From NCBI RefSeq assembly GCF_002086155.1, contig NZ_MVHE01000001.1, positions 248,001 to 312,000 on the forward strand: a stretch of DNA of 64,000 bases, in the 5' to 3' direction. Source of the DNA: Mycobacterium angelicum. GTDB taxonomy: Bacteria; Actinomycetota; Actinomycetes; Mycobacteriales; Mycobacteriaceae. Numbering within the stretch: the stretch's first letter is position 1; every line of letters starts with the position of its first letter. Shown here one piece after another: positions 55,201-62,572 of this stretch. The notes beneath the pieces were generated by a model. The model saw nothing but the letters and a program-made list of their open reading frames with translations. It was not told the DNA's origin and searched no databases. The position numbers and the translations under genes were made by a program.

Positions 55201-56800
55201 CGTGGCGGTTCCGGTGGGCCTGCCGGACAGCTTCACCGAAGCGGTGGCCGACCCGCTGGGCGAGCTGCTGGGCCGCTATGCGCGCACCCACACGCCGTTC
55301 ACCACCGCCGAGGCGGCCAGCCGGTTCGGCCTGGGCCTGCGGGTCACCGCCGACGTGCTGGGCCGGCTGGCCGACCTGACCTCCGGAGGCCGGCTGGTGC
55401 GCGGCGACTTCGTTGCCGTCGATGCGTCTGGTGTGGCCGGCGGCGAACAGTGGTGTGACGCCGAGGTGCTGCGCATTCTGCGGCGGCGGTCGCTGGCGGC
55501 GCTGCGCGCTCAGGTCGAGCCTGTCAGCACCGCGGCCTACGGCCGCTTCCTGCCGGCCTGGCACCACGTGGACGCCAGTCACTCGGGTATTGACGGGCTG
55601 GCCGCCGTCGTCGAACAGCTGGCCGGAGTGCGATTGCCGGCCTCGGCGCTGGAACCGCTGGTGCTGGCTCCGCGTGTTCGCGATTATGCCCCGGCGATGC
55701 TGGATGAACTGCTCGCCAGCGGGGACGTGACCTGGTCGGGTGCCGGGTCGATCTCGGGCAGCGACGGCTGGATCGCGCTGCATCCGGCGGAGTCCGCGCC
55801 GCTGACTTTGACCGCCCCGGCCGAGATCGACTTCACCGAGGCGCACCGGGCGATTCTGGACACCCTGGCCGGCGGCGGCGCGTACTTCTTCCGCCAGCTC
55901 ACCCAGCACGGGCACACCGAAGGTGACCTCAAAGCCGCACTGTGGGAACTGATTTGGGCGGGGTGGATCACCGGCGACACCTTCGCGCCGGTGCGGGCGC
56001 TGCTCGGCGGCTCGGGCACCCGTAAGCGCTCCCAGCCGGCGCACCGCAGCCACCGCCCGCCGCGGTTGAGCCGCTACAGCGTCGCGCATGCCACTGCACG
56101 CACCGCCGACCCGACCGTGGCCGGGCGGTGGTCACTGCTGCCGGTTCCCGAGCCGGACTCCACGCTGCGGGCCCATTTCCAGGCCGAACTGCTGTTGAAC
56201 CGCCACGGTGTGCTGACCAAGGGTGCGGCCGCCGCCGAGGGGGTACCCGGCGGATTCGCCACCCTCTACAAGGTGTTGAGCGCGTTCGAGGATGCCGGGC
56301 GGTGCCAGCGCGGGTACTTCGTCGAGTCGCTGGGGGGTGCGCAGTTCGCGGTCGCCTCGACCGTCGACCGGCTGCGTAGCTATCTCGACGGGGTCGACCC
56401 GGAACGGCCCGAATACCGCGCCGTGGTGCTGGCCGCCGCAGATCCGGCCAATCCCTATGGCGCGGCATTGCCGTGGCCCGCCGCAGATGGCGACGATGCC
56501 CGGGCGCCCGCCCGCCCGGGCCGCAAGGCCGGCGCGCTGGTGGTGCTGGTGGACGGCGAGCTGGCCTGGTTCCTGGAGCGCGGCGGGCGCTCACTGCTGA
56601 CGTTCACCGAGGATCCGGCGGCCAATCACGCGGCGGCGGTCGGCCTGGCCGATCTCGTCGGCGCCCGGCGCGTCGCATCGATCCTGGTCGAACGCGTCGA
56701 CGGGATACCGGTATTGCAGCCGGGCATACCGGGCCCGGTGAGCGCAGCCCTGACCGACGCCGGCTTCGTCCGCACCCCGCGTGGATTGCGGCTGCGCTAG
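52247..56800 (+). CDS. lhr: Lhr, large ATP-dependent DNA helicase
   Basis: The 1,517-residue superfamily 2 helicase has the Walker A motif VVAPTGSGKTLAAFL, motif II VDEIHAI (DEIH), motif III GLSATVRP, and motif VI QRIGRAGHQVG. A winged-helix and beta-barrel core follows to about residue 850. The remaining C-terminal part is the Lhr-CTD typical of the long form. Mycobacterial Lhr is a 3'-5' translocase that unwinds RNA:DNA hybrids and is linked to DNA repair. It starts with GTG. nei2 follows after three bases, suggesting a joint repair role. Confidence 0.95.
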   Translation: MSSDPLGRFSATTRDWFASTFAGPTPAQAEAWAAIADGDNTLVVAPTGSGKTLAAFLWALDSLARAAPEADRPAETRVLYVSPLKALAVDVERNLRTPLAGLTRLAEQRGLPAPNISVGVRSGDTPPAQRRQLITKPPDVLITTPESLFLMLTSAARETLAGVRTVIVDEIHAIAATKRGAHLALSLERLDELAGGRRAQRIGLSATVRPPEELARFLSGAGATTPTTIVAPPSAKTVELSVQVPVPDMANLTNNSIWPDVEARLVDLIESHNSTIVFANSRRLAERLTARLNEIHAERCGLAVPSEANPQVAGGAPAYVMASGQTFGAPTLLARAHHGSVSKEQRAVVEEDLKRGELKAVVATSSLELGIDMGAVDLVIQVEAPPSVASGLQRIGRAGHQVGEVSRGVLFPKHRTDLLGCAVSVQRMLTGQIETMRVPANPLDILAQHTVAAAALEPLDADRWFDTVRRSAPFATLPRSVFEATLDLLSGKYPSTEFAELRPRLVYDRDNGTLTARPGAQRLAVTSGGAIPDRGLFTVYLASDSEKPSRVGELDEEMVYESRPGDVISLGATSWRITEITHDRVLVIPAPGQPARLPFWRGDDVGRPAELGRALGAFTGELAGLDRDAFDKRCAALGFDAYATDNLWTLLDDQRTAAGVVPTDSTLLVERFRDELGDWRVVLHSPYGLRVHGPLALAVGRRLRERYGLDEKPTASDDGIVVRLPDAGDEPPGAELFVFDADEIDPIVTAEVGESALFASRFRESAARALLLPRRHPGRRSPLWHQRQRAAQLLDVARKYPDFPIVLETVRECLQDVYDVPTLVELMTQIAQRKVRVLSAETAKPSPFAASLMFGYVGAFMYEGDVPLAERRAAALSLDSTLLAELLGRVELRELLDPEVIAGTGRQLQHLSADRLARDAEGVADLLRLLGPLTADEVAARATAADVGGWLEGLRAARRALTVSFAGQTWWVAVEDIGRLRDGVGVAVPVGLPDSFTEAVADPLGELLGRYARTHTPFTTAEAASRFGLGLRVTADVLGRLADLTSGGRLVRGDFVAVDASGVAGGEQWCDAEVLRILRRRSLAALRAQVEPVSTAAYGRFLPAWHHVDASHSGIDGLAAVVEQLAGVRLPASALEPLVLAPRVRDYAPAMLDELLASGDVTWSGAGSISGSDGWIALHPAESAPLTLTAPAEIDFTEAHRAILDTLAGGGAYFFRQLTQHGHTEGDLKAALWELIWAGWITGDTFAPVRALLGGSGTRKRSQPAHRSHRPPRLSRYSVAHATARTADPTVAGRWSLLPVPEPDSTLRAHFQAELLLNRHGVLTKGAAAAEGVPGGFATLYKVLSAFEDAGRCQRGYFVESLGGAQFAVASTVDRLRSYLDGVDPERPEYRAVVLAAADPANPYGAALPWPAADGDDARAPARPGRKAGALVVLVDGELAWFLERGGRSLLTFTEDPAANHAAAVGLADLVGARRVASILVERVDGIPVLQPGIPGPVSAALTDAGFVRTPRGLRLR

Positions 56801-56803
56801 ACC

Positions 56804-57568
56804 ATGCCCGAAGGTGACACCGTCTGGCACACCGCAGCCGCGCTGCGCCAGCACCTGGTCGGCCATACGCTGACCCGCTGCGACATCCGGGTGCCGCGGT
56901 TTGCCACCGTCGACCTCACCGGTCAGGTGGTGGACGAAGTGCTCAGCCGCGGCAAGCATCTGTTCATCCGGGTGGGCGCGGCCAGCATTCATTCGCATCT
57001 GAAGATGGACGGCAGCTGGCGGGTCGGCGACCGGCCGGTGCGCGTTGACCACCGTGCACGAATCATCCTGGAAGCAGCCAACATTCGAGCGGTCGGCATC
57101 GACCTGGGCGTGCTGGAAATCCTCGAACGCGACCACGACAGCGACGCCGTCGCACATCTGGGTCCCGATCTGCTGGGTGAGGACTGGGATCCCGAACTTG
57201 CCGCCGCGAACCTGATAGCCGATCCGAACCGGCCCATCGCCGAGGCGCTGCTGGACCAGCGGGTAATGGCCGGGATCGGCAATGTTTACTGCACCGAGCT
57301 GTGTTTCGTCTGCGGCCACCTGCCAACTGCACCGGTCAGCGCCATCGCCGATCCACGACGGCTGGTCTCACGCGCGCGGGACATGTTGTGGGCCAACCGG
57401 TTTCGCTGGAAACGCTGCACCACCGGCGATACCCGGGCGGGCCGGCAGCTGTGGGTCTACGGGCGCGCCGGGCAGCATTGCCGGCGCTGCGGAACCCGCA
57501 TCGAGCACCGAAGCCCCGATGGCGCCGGCGAACGGGTCACCTACTGGTGCCCATCCTGCCAGCGCTAG
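56804..57568 (+). CDS. nei2: Nei2, endonuclease VIII-type DNA glycosylase
   Basis: The 254-residue Fpg/Nei-family glycosylase starts [11 protein letters not shown]; after Met removal Pro acts as the catalytic N-terminus, with Glu next to it. The H2TH region ([21 protein letters not shown]) and a C-terminal zinc finger (CRRCGTRI and YWCPSCQR) are present. It removes oxidised pyrimidines. Its stop overlaps the convergent lpqC stop by four bases. Confidence 0.94.
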   Translation: MPEGDTVWHTAAALRQHLVGHTLTRCDIRVPRFATVDLTGQVVDEVLSRGKHLFIRVGAASIHSHLKMDGSWRVGDRPVRVDHRARIILEAANIRAVGIDLGVLEILERDHDSDAVAHLGPDLLGEDWDPELAAANLIADPNRPIAEALLDQRVMAGIGNVYCTELCFVCGHLPTAPVSAIADPRRLVSRARDMLWANRFRWKRCTTGDTRAGRQLWVYGRAGQHCRRCGTRIEHRSPDGAGERVTYWCPSCQR

Positions 57569-58482
57569 TCGCGGCCGTGCGTCAGGAAGAACTGCGCGAT
57601 GACCTGCGAGGCGTCGAACGCGCGAGTGGTGGCTCCGATGACCGGCTTGGGCAGATACTGCTTGCCGCCCGGCCAGGTGTGCCCGCCATTGTCGATCTGG
57701 TAGAACACCACTTCCGTCCCGGCCGAACAGATCTGGGCATCGAAACGGTGCACAACGGTTCCATCCCCGGTGTTCGGCAGCACTTCGGTCACCGGATCGC
57801 CCTGGCAGCCGTCGACCGCGCGCCACCGATCCACCATGCTCTTCACCGAGACGGCGTGGCTGACCCCGCCCCGGCCGCGGACATCCCCGCCGTTGAACGG
57901 CACCACTGGATCGGCGGTACCGTGCGCATCCAGCACCGACACCGGACGGGACGGATTGCAGGCCACACCAACCCCCAGCGTTCCGGATACCGGCGCGATC
58001 GCAGCGAACAGGTCGGCGCGATCGCACGCCAGCCGGTTGGACATGAAGCCGCCGTTGGACATGCCGGTGGCGAACACGCGCCCGGCGGGAACGCTGAACT
58101 CGTTCTGCAGCTTGCCCACCAGCGCCACCAGGAACCCGACGTCGTCGACATGGCGGCGGTCCGCCGGGGATGCACCGCGGCCGTCGGCCCAGCTCTTGTC
58201 GTAGCCGTCGGGATAGACGACCAGCAGGTTGGTGACGTCGGCAGCGGCGTTGAAGCCTGTCAGCCCCTGCTGTCCCGCGCCGGTGCCGCCACCGCCGTGC
58301 AGGTTGAGCACCAAACCAACGGGCGGGCCCGGCGGGACATGCACCGTATAGGTGCGCTTCAGGCCACCGAATTGCAAGGTGCCCGGCTGATCTCGGGCGC
58401 TGGCCGCCGAAACCTGCTGTCCGCGACAGCCAATCAGGCCGCCCACGAGAACGAGTAGCAAGAGCAGTCGCACCCAGGGCAT
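57565..58482 (-). CDS. lpqC: LpqC, esterase lipoprotein
   Basis: The 305-residue protein has a lipoprotein signal ([19 protein letters not shown], lipobox LIGC). The alpha/beta-hydrolase of the poly(3-hydroxybutyrate) depolymerase/feruloyl esterase group follows: nucleophile Ser in GMSNGG, oxyanion region LNLHGGGG, Asp in [13 protein letters not shown], and His in GGHTWPGG. It sits outside the membrane. The substrate is unknown. The ATG at 58482 is chosen because the signal peptide starts there. Confidence 0.92.
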   Translation of the reverse strand: MPWVRLLLLLVLVGGLIGCRGQQVSAASARDQPGTLQFGGLKRTYTVHVPPGPPVGLVLNLHGGGGTGAGQQGLTGFNAAADVTNLLVVYPDGYDKSWADGRGASPADRRHVDDVGFLVALVGKLQNEFSVPAGRVFATGMSNGGFMSNRLACDRADLFAAIAPVSGTLGVGVACNPSRPVSVLDAHGTADPVVPFNGGDVRGRGGVSHAVSVKSMVDRWRAVDGCQGDPVTEVLPNTGDGTVVHRFDAQICSAGTEVVFYQIDNGGHTWPGGKQYLPKPVIGATTRAFDASQVIAQFFLTHGRD

Positions 58483-58534
58483 GACGGCCAAGTTACCGAC
58501 CGCCCCCACCAACCGCTCGCAGACCTCTGAATTT

Positions 58535-59341
58535 TCATAGGGTTGCCGAAGCGCCGCGCTCCAGCGCAACGACGCGATCGGCCATGCCGCGGCGCTGCAT
58601 TTCGGCGGTGAAGTCCGCCAACGGCGATGCGAAGACGCCGTAGTCGTCGAAGTGAATCGGAATCATCTTGGGCAGCTTCAGCAGCTCGACCAGTCCCGCC
58701 CCCTGACGTCCGTCCATGGTCACCGTCAGACCGAACGGCAGACGCCGGCCCGCCGGCAGCCGGGTACCACCCAAATGCAGCAAGCCGAAATCGATCGCAT
58801 CGAAACGCACCGGAATCTCGTTGAGCTCCTCGACGAGCAGGGTGTCGCCGGAGATGTAGACCCGGCGTCGCCGCGAGCCGTCCGCGGCGGCGAAATCGAG
58901 CATGGTTCCCATCACCGGGGGCAGCAGCCGGTGGGCGAGCACCGGCGCGTGCCGGCCCGGTAACGACGTCATGGTCACGGTGACGCCGCCCTTGCTGATC
59001 ATGTGCTGCTGCCAGGTGGAAAGACCGAGCGCATCCTCGAAGCCGCGATGGTGCAGCCGTTTGGCGGCGTGCGGGGTGGTGATGACGGGCAGGTCGTGGT
59101 CGAGGCCTTTTTGCGAAACGCGGTCCCAATGATCGCCGTGCATGTGCGACAGCACGATCGCGTCGATCGGCGGCAGACGATCAATGGTCAACGCCGGTTC
59201 GCGGAGGCGTTTGGACACCAGCCCGTAGCCCAGATAGGCGTGCTGTCCGCGATGCAGGAAGTTCGGATCGGTCAGGATGGTCAGGCCGCCGGCGGCAACC
59301 AGCGTGGTGGCATTGCCCACGAATGTGACGGTGATGTCCAT
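58535..59341 (-). CDS. metallo-beta-lactamase-fold hydrolase
   Basis: The 268-residue protein has the metal motif SHMHGDHWD, GDTLLVEELNEIP for the bridging Asp, and PIHFDDYGVF for the last His. The pattern is that of UlaG-like or lipid-hydrolase-like MBL proteins. It starts VTFVGNATTLVAAGGLTILTDP, also typical. No specific substrate can be named. It lies 52 bases upstream of lpqC on the same strand. Confidence 0.85.
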   Translation of the reverse strand: MDITVTFVGNATTLVAAGGLTILTDPNFLHRGQHAYLGYGLVSKRLREPALTIDRLPPIDAIVLSHMHGDHWDRVSQKGLDHDLPVITTPHAAKRLHHRGFEDALGLSTWQQHMISKGGVTVTMTSLPGRHAPVLAHRLLPPVMGTMLDFAAADGSRRRRVYISGDTLLVEELNEIPVRFDAIDFGLLHLGGTRLPAGRRLPFGLTVTMDGRQGAGLVELLKLPKMIPIHFDDYGVFASPLADFTAEMQRRGMADRVVALERGASATL

Positions 59342-59383
59342 CGCCCGGGACTACCCGGGTGACGGCGGTTCAAGCAGCCGCGC

Positions 59384-60535
59384 TCAGCCCGCCCCGGGTG
59401 GCCGGGGCATGAACGTCCCCTTCAGCTCCAGGCCCATTGCCAGGTCCTCGTACTTGGGCTCCTTGCGCTTGCGCCAACCACTGCCAGCCGATATCGGCGG
59501 TGGCATCAGCGGCGGAAGCATGGGGAACCCGGCGTCCCCGGCCGGAATCGGCGACACCGCCGACGCGAGTTGCACCGGTGTTTGCGCGGCGGTCAGCACC
59601 CCCAGCGTTGCCGGCGGCGCGCTGAGGTTGCCCAGCGAAACTCCCACGCCTACCGCCGCGGCCGGCTCCAGCGCACCGAAGGCGCCGGCAGCGTTGGATA
59701 TCCCAGCCGCCGCGTCGCTCAGCGCCGCCTCCCCCTGCGATAAGCCGTCCGCGATGTCGGGCGCCACCGACTGCAATGCCTGGGCGGAGGTGTTCTGCGC
59801 CATGTAGCTGAGTAGGTTGATCGGGAATCCCGACGATATGAACTGGTTGGCGTAGGTGTTGGCCAATCCGAACCAGCCTTGGTCGGGGTCGAAGGTAACG
59901 CCTATCGCCTGCATTAGCGCATCGATGGGAGATACCGGCGGAGCGATCGCGTCGGCCGGCGCCACCGCCGCAGCGGCCGAAACCGCGCTGGCTTGAGCTG
60001 CCGGTGCGCCCGGATCGGCGACCGAGGGCGGCGAAGCGAACAACGACAACGCGGTCGCTTGCGCTGAAGCGGTCTCGTAGCGGTACATCGCTGACGCGTT
60101 GTTCACCCACATGGTCTGGTACTGGGCTTCGTTCTCGGCGATGGCCGCGAGGTTCTTGCCGAACCCGTTGGTGGCCAGCAGGTGGGCCAGCTGCGTCCGG
60201 TTGGCGCCGACCGTCGCGGGTGCAACGACCGCCGCCAGGGTAGAGCTGAATGCCGCCGCGGCGGACTGCGTCGACAAGGCCAACTGCTGACATTGCTGCG
60301 CGGTGGCGCGCATCCAGGTGAGGTAGGGAGCGGCCGCCTGAACCATCGCCAGCGGCGACGGACCGTGCCAGTCGGCGGCCAGCGCAGAAAGCAAGGCGTT
60401 ATAGCTACTGGCAGTTTCTTCTAGATCGGCACCGAGGCGCTGCCACGCACCGGAAGCCTCGAGCAGTGATTCCGCGCCGGGCCCCGAGTGCATCAGCGCT
60501 GAGCTGACCTCGGGGGGCAGCGTTATGAACTCCAT
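59384..60535 (-). CDS. PPE family protein (orphan)
   Basis: The 383-residue protein starts MEFITLPPEVSSALMHSGPG with the PPE motif near residue 8 and contains ALAADWHGPSPLAMVQAA with the WxG-type turn, YLTWMRATAQQCQQLA and NNASAMYRYETASA, which are PPE landmarks. The sub-family SVP motif is altered (GVSLGNLSAPPATLG instead of SVPxxW). It is likely exported by a type VII (ESX) system. PPE proteins usually pair with a PE protein, but none is encoded within 2 kb on either side. The C-terminus ends with a positively charged segment (GWRKRKEPKYEDLAMG). Confidence 0.93.
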   Translation of the reverse strand: MEFITLPPEVSSALMHSGPGAESLLEASGAWQRLGADLEETASSYNALLSALAADWHGPSPLAMVQAAAPYLTWMRATAQQCQQLALSTQSAAAAFSSTLAAVVAPATVGANRTQLAHLLATNGFGKNLAAIAENEAQYQTMWVNNASAMYRYETASAQATALSLFASPPSVADPGAPAAQASAVSAAAAVAPADAIAPPVSPIDALMQAIGVTFDPDQGWFGLANTYANQFISSGFPINLLSYMAQNTSAQALQSVAPDIADGLSQGEAALSDAAAGISNAAGAFGALEPAAAVGVGVSLGNLSAPPATLGVLTAAQTPVQLASAVSPIPAGDAGFPMLPPLMPPPISAGSGWRKRKEPKYEDLAMGLELKGTFMPRPPGAG

Positions 60536-60616
60536 AACATGACACTCTTACTACGCTGGGAAATTTTGCAAAACATTACGTTGACAACGGCGGGAAAACC
60601 GTCGAAACATTGCGCG

Positions 60617-61729
60617 TCACGAAATGGCGTTCACCGCGGCCGCCAGTCGCGATCTGAACGCATCCGGCACGGGGACGTATCCGTTGTCCGCTAAACCGCT
60701 CTGACCAGCGCCCATCGTACTTTGCAGAAACGCCCTTACGGCCGGACCGACTCCCGGGTCCGGATACTTCGAGCACACGACCTCATAGGTCGCCAGGACG
60801 ATCGGGTAGGCGCCGGGCTGGTTGGGCCGGTAGAACGAGATGGTGTCGAGGGCAAGGTCGTTGCCCTCTCTGGTGAACCACGCACTGGAAATCGTGCGCC
60901 CCACCGAGTCGATGCCGAGCGCTACCGGTTCGGGACCCGCCGAGGTGATCACCTTGGCCACGCTGAGCTGCTGCGCTCGGGCGAAGGACCACTCGACGTA
61001 GGTGATCGACCCTTCGGCGCCCTTGACGGCCGCCGCGGCACCGTTGCTGCCGTTGGCACCTTCACCGACGCCGCCCTTGAACTCCTTTGCCGCGCCCCTG
61101 CCCCACTCGTCGCCCGAAGCGGTGTCGAGATATCTCTGGAAATTCTCCGTGGTCCCGGACTCGTCGCTGCGGAACACCACATGAATCGGCTCGGCGGGCA
61201 GGCCGACGCCTGAGTTCAGCGCCGCGATCGCCGGATCGTTCCAGGAGGTGATCGCGCCGTTGAAGATTTTGGCCGCGGTGGCACCGTCGAGGTTCAGCGA
61301 AGTCAGGCCGGTGACGTTGTAGGCGATCGCGATGGGTCCGAACACCATCGGCAGATTCCACACCGGCGAGCCGCACCGCTGCTCGGTTCTGGCGTACTCA
61401 TCCATGCTGAGCGGAGAGTCGGAGCTGGCGAAATCCGTTTGACCACCCAGGAATTCGCTGATTCCGGCACCCGAACCGTTGGCCGTGTAGTTCAACGTCT
61501 GCCCCGCGCACGCCCGTTCGAAAGCCTTGACGAAGCGGGTCATGGCATTGTCCTGGGCGGTGGAGCCGCCGGCCTTCAGCGTCGGCTTGCCCCCGCACCA
61601 GACATTCGGCGACGACGACGGGGTCGCCGCGCGTGCCGCGGTGGGCTTGTTGTCGCTGCCGCACGCCGACAAGAGCAGCACGGCAACGCCCAGGACGCTC
61701 AGCGCGGGGCCAAATCGGTTGAACTTCAA
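60617..61729 (-). CDS. pstS: PstS-type phosphate-binding lipoprotein
   Basis: The 370-residue lipoprotein has a signal ending in LLLSACGSD (lipobox). It then has the phosphate-binding loops: [51 protein letters not shown]. It resembles PstS3. It would bind phosphate outside the membrane for a PstCAB transporter, but no permease or ATPase gene is in the window. The TTG at 61729 gives [14 protein letters not shown], aligned with the known PstS3 start; a GTG at 61780 is the longer alternative. Confidence 0.9.
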   Translation of the reverse strand: MKFNRFGPALSVLGVAVLLLSACGSDNKPTAARAATPSSSPNVWCGGKPTLKAGGSTAQDNAMTRFVKAFERACAGQTLNYTANGSGAGISEFLGGQTDFASSDSPLSMDEYARTEQRCGSPVWNLPMVFGPIAIAYNVTGLTSLNLDGATAAKIFNGAITSWNDPAIAALNSGVGLPAEPIHVVFRSDESGTTENFQRYLDTASGDEWGRGAAKEFKGGVGEGANGSNGAAAAVKGAEGSITYVEWSFARAQQLSVAKVITSAGPEPVALGIDSVGRTISSAWFTREGNDLALDTISFYRPNQPGAYPIVLATYEVVCSKYPDPGVGPAVRAFLQSTMGAGQSGLADNGYVPVPDAFRSRLAAAVNAIS

Positions 61730-61972
61730 TTGAATCCCTTGAGCGACCAGACTGCTATCCTGCCCGGAGTCCTGCGGCACAGTTCATGATCTTCCCGTAG
61801 CCGATTGCTTCCGGCCATCGCTGCAGACGGCCGGGTTCACGATTTCAGCCACAGTTTCCGGCCGGTACACGGTTCGGTCACCTAAGGGGTTCCCGCGTCG
61901 TATCGTTAACTGGAATGATCAAAACGTAAGCAGCCTGTTACGTCCGCACTCTTACCCGGGGAGGTTCCAGCA

Positions 61973-62290
61973 ATGGCGATCACCCAAGCGGCCGGCCCCT
62001 TCCTGGGGGCCGCGCTGTGCAGCCTCGTTGCCGTCGCCGCTCCAGCAGCGCATGCCGACGCGGTCGATGACCACTTCCTGAGTGCCGCGCACGCCCATGG
62101 CATCAACTTCGCGTCACCGCAAGCCGCGCTCCTGGCCGGTCACCAGGTTTGCGACCAACTCGATTCAGGTAGAGCCAAGCCCGACATCGCCAATGACGTA
62201 GCGGCCAGCAGCAACCTGGACGGCTATCACGCCGGGTTCTTTGTCGGCCTGAGCGTCGCGGCTTTTTGCCCCCGGCATCACTCTGGTTAA
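61973..62290 (+). CDS. secreted DUF732 protein
   Basis: The 105-residue protein has an N-terminal signal peptide ending AAHA before DAVDDHFLSAAHAHGINFASP. The DUF732 core carries two cysteines (HQVCDQLDSG and FCPRHH), which probably form a disulfide. Function unknown; the family is abundant in mycobacteria. CCCGGGGAGG is a strong ribosome site. The 243-base gap upstream (61730-61972) holds the divergent promoters with an AT-rich patch near 61920 and no other gene. Confidence 0.85.
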   Translation: MAITQAAGPFLGAALCSLVAVAAPAAHADAVDDHFLSAAHAHGINFASPQAALLAGHQVCDQLDSGRAKPDIANDVAASSNLDGYHAGFFVGLSVAAFCPRHHSG

Positions 62291-62363
62291 GACTTGATGT
62301 CAAGCCTCTGATCCATAGCGGCACCCGCATAAACTTTTGCTACATGCAGGCGGGGAGCCATAA

Positions 62364-62567
62364 ATGATCAGGAAAGCATTGTTCAGCGCCGCAATCGCGG
62401 TCTGTGCTGCGGTAGGGGTAGCCACTGCGGCCAACGCCGACCCCAGCTGGTACAACACCCTCAGCTGTAACTGCGAACCGGTGCCGCAGAGCGGGCCGAC
62501 CTTCACCCAGCAAATCGATACCGGAATCCGCGACGGCCTTGCCGAGCTGAACGACGCCCCAGACTAA
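62364..62567 (+). CDS. tiny secreted protein with CNC motif
   Basis: The 67-residue product has a clear signal peptide (MIRKALFSAAIAVCAAVGVATAANADP) and a mature part of about 41 residues with SCNCEPVPQSG. The Cys-Asn-Cys could bind metal or form a tight disulfide. I recognise no family; similar short proteins of the type SWYNTLSCNCEP are found in mycobacteria as I remember. It follows the DUF732 gene by 73 bases. Confidence 0.75.
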   Translation: MIRKALFSAAIAVCAAVGVATAANADPSWYNTLSCNCEPVPQSGPTFTQQIDTGIRDGLAELNDAPD

Positions 62568-62572
62568 TCCGC

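Noticed and set aside
54509..56089. 526-codon minus-strand frame inside lhr
   Set aside because: Antisense shadow; the lhr frame carries all helicase motifs and the antisense product is Gln/Arg/Gly-rich without domains.
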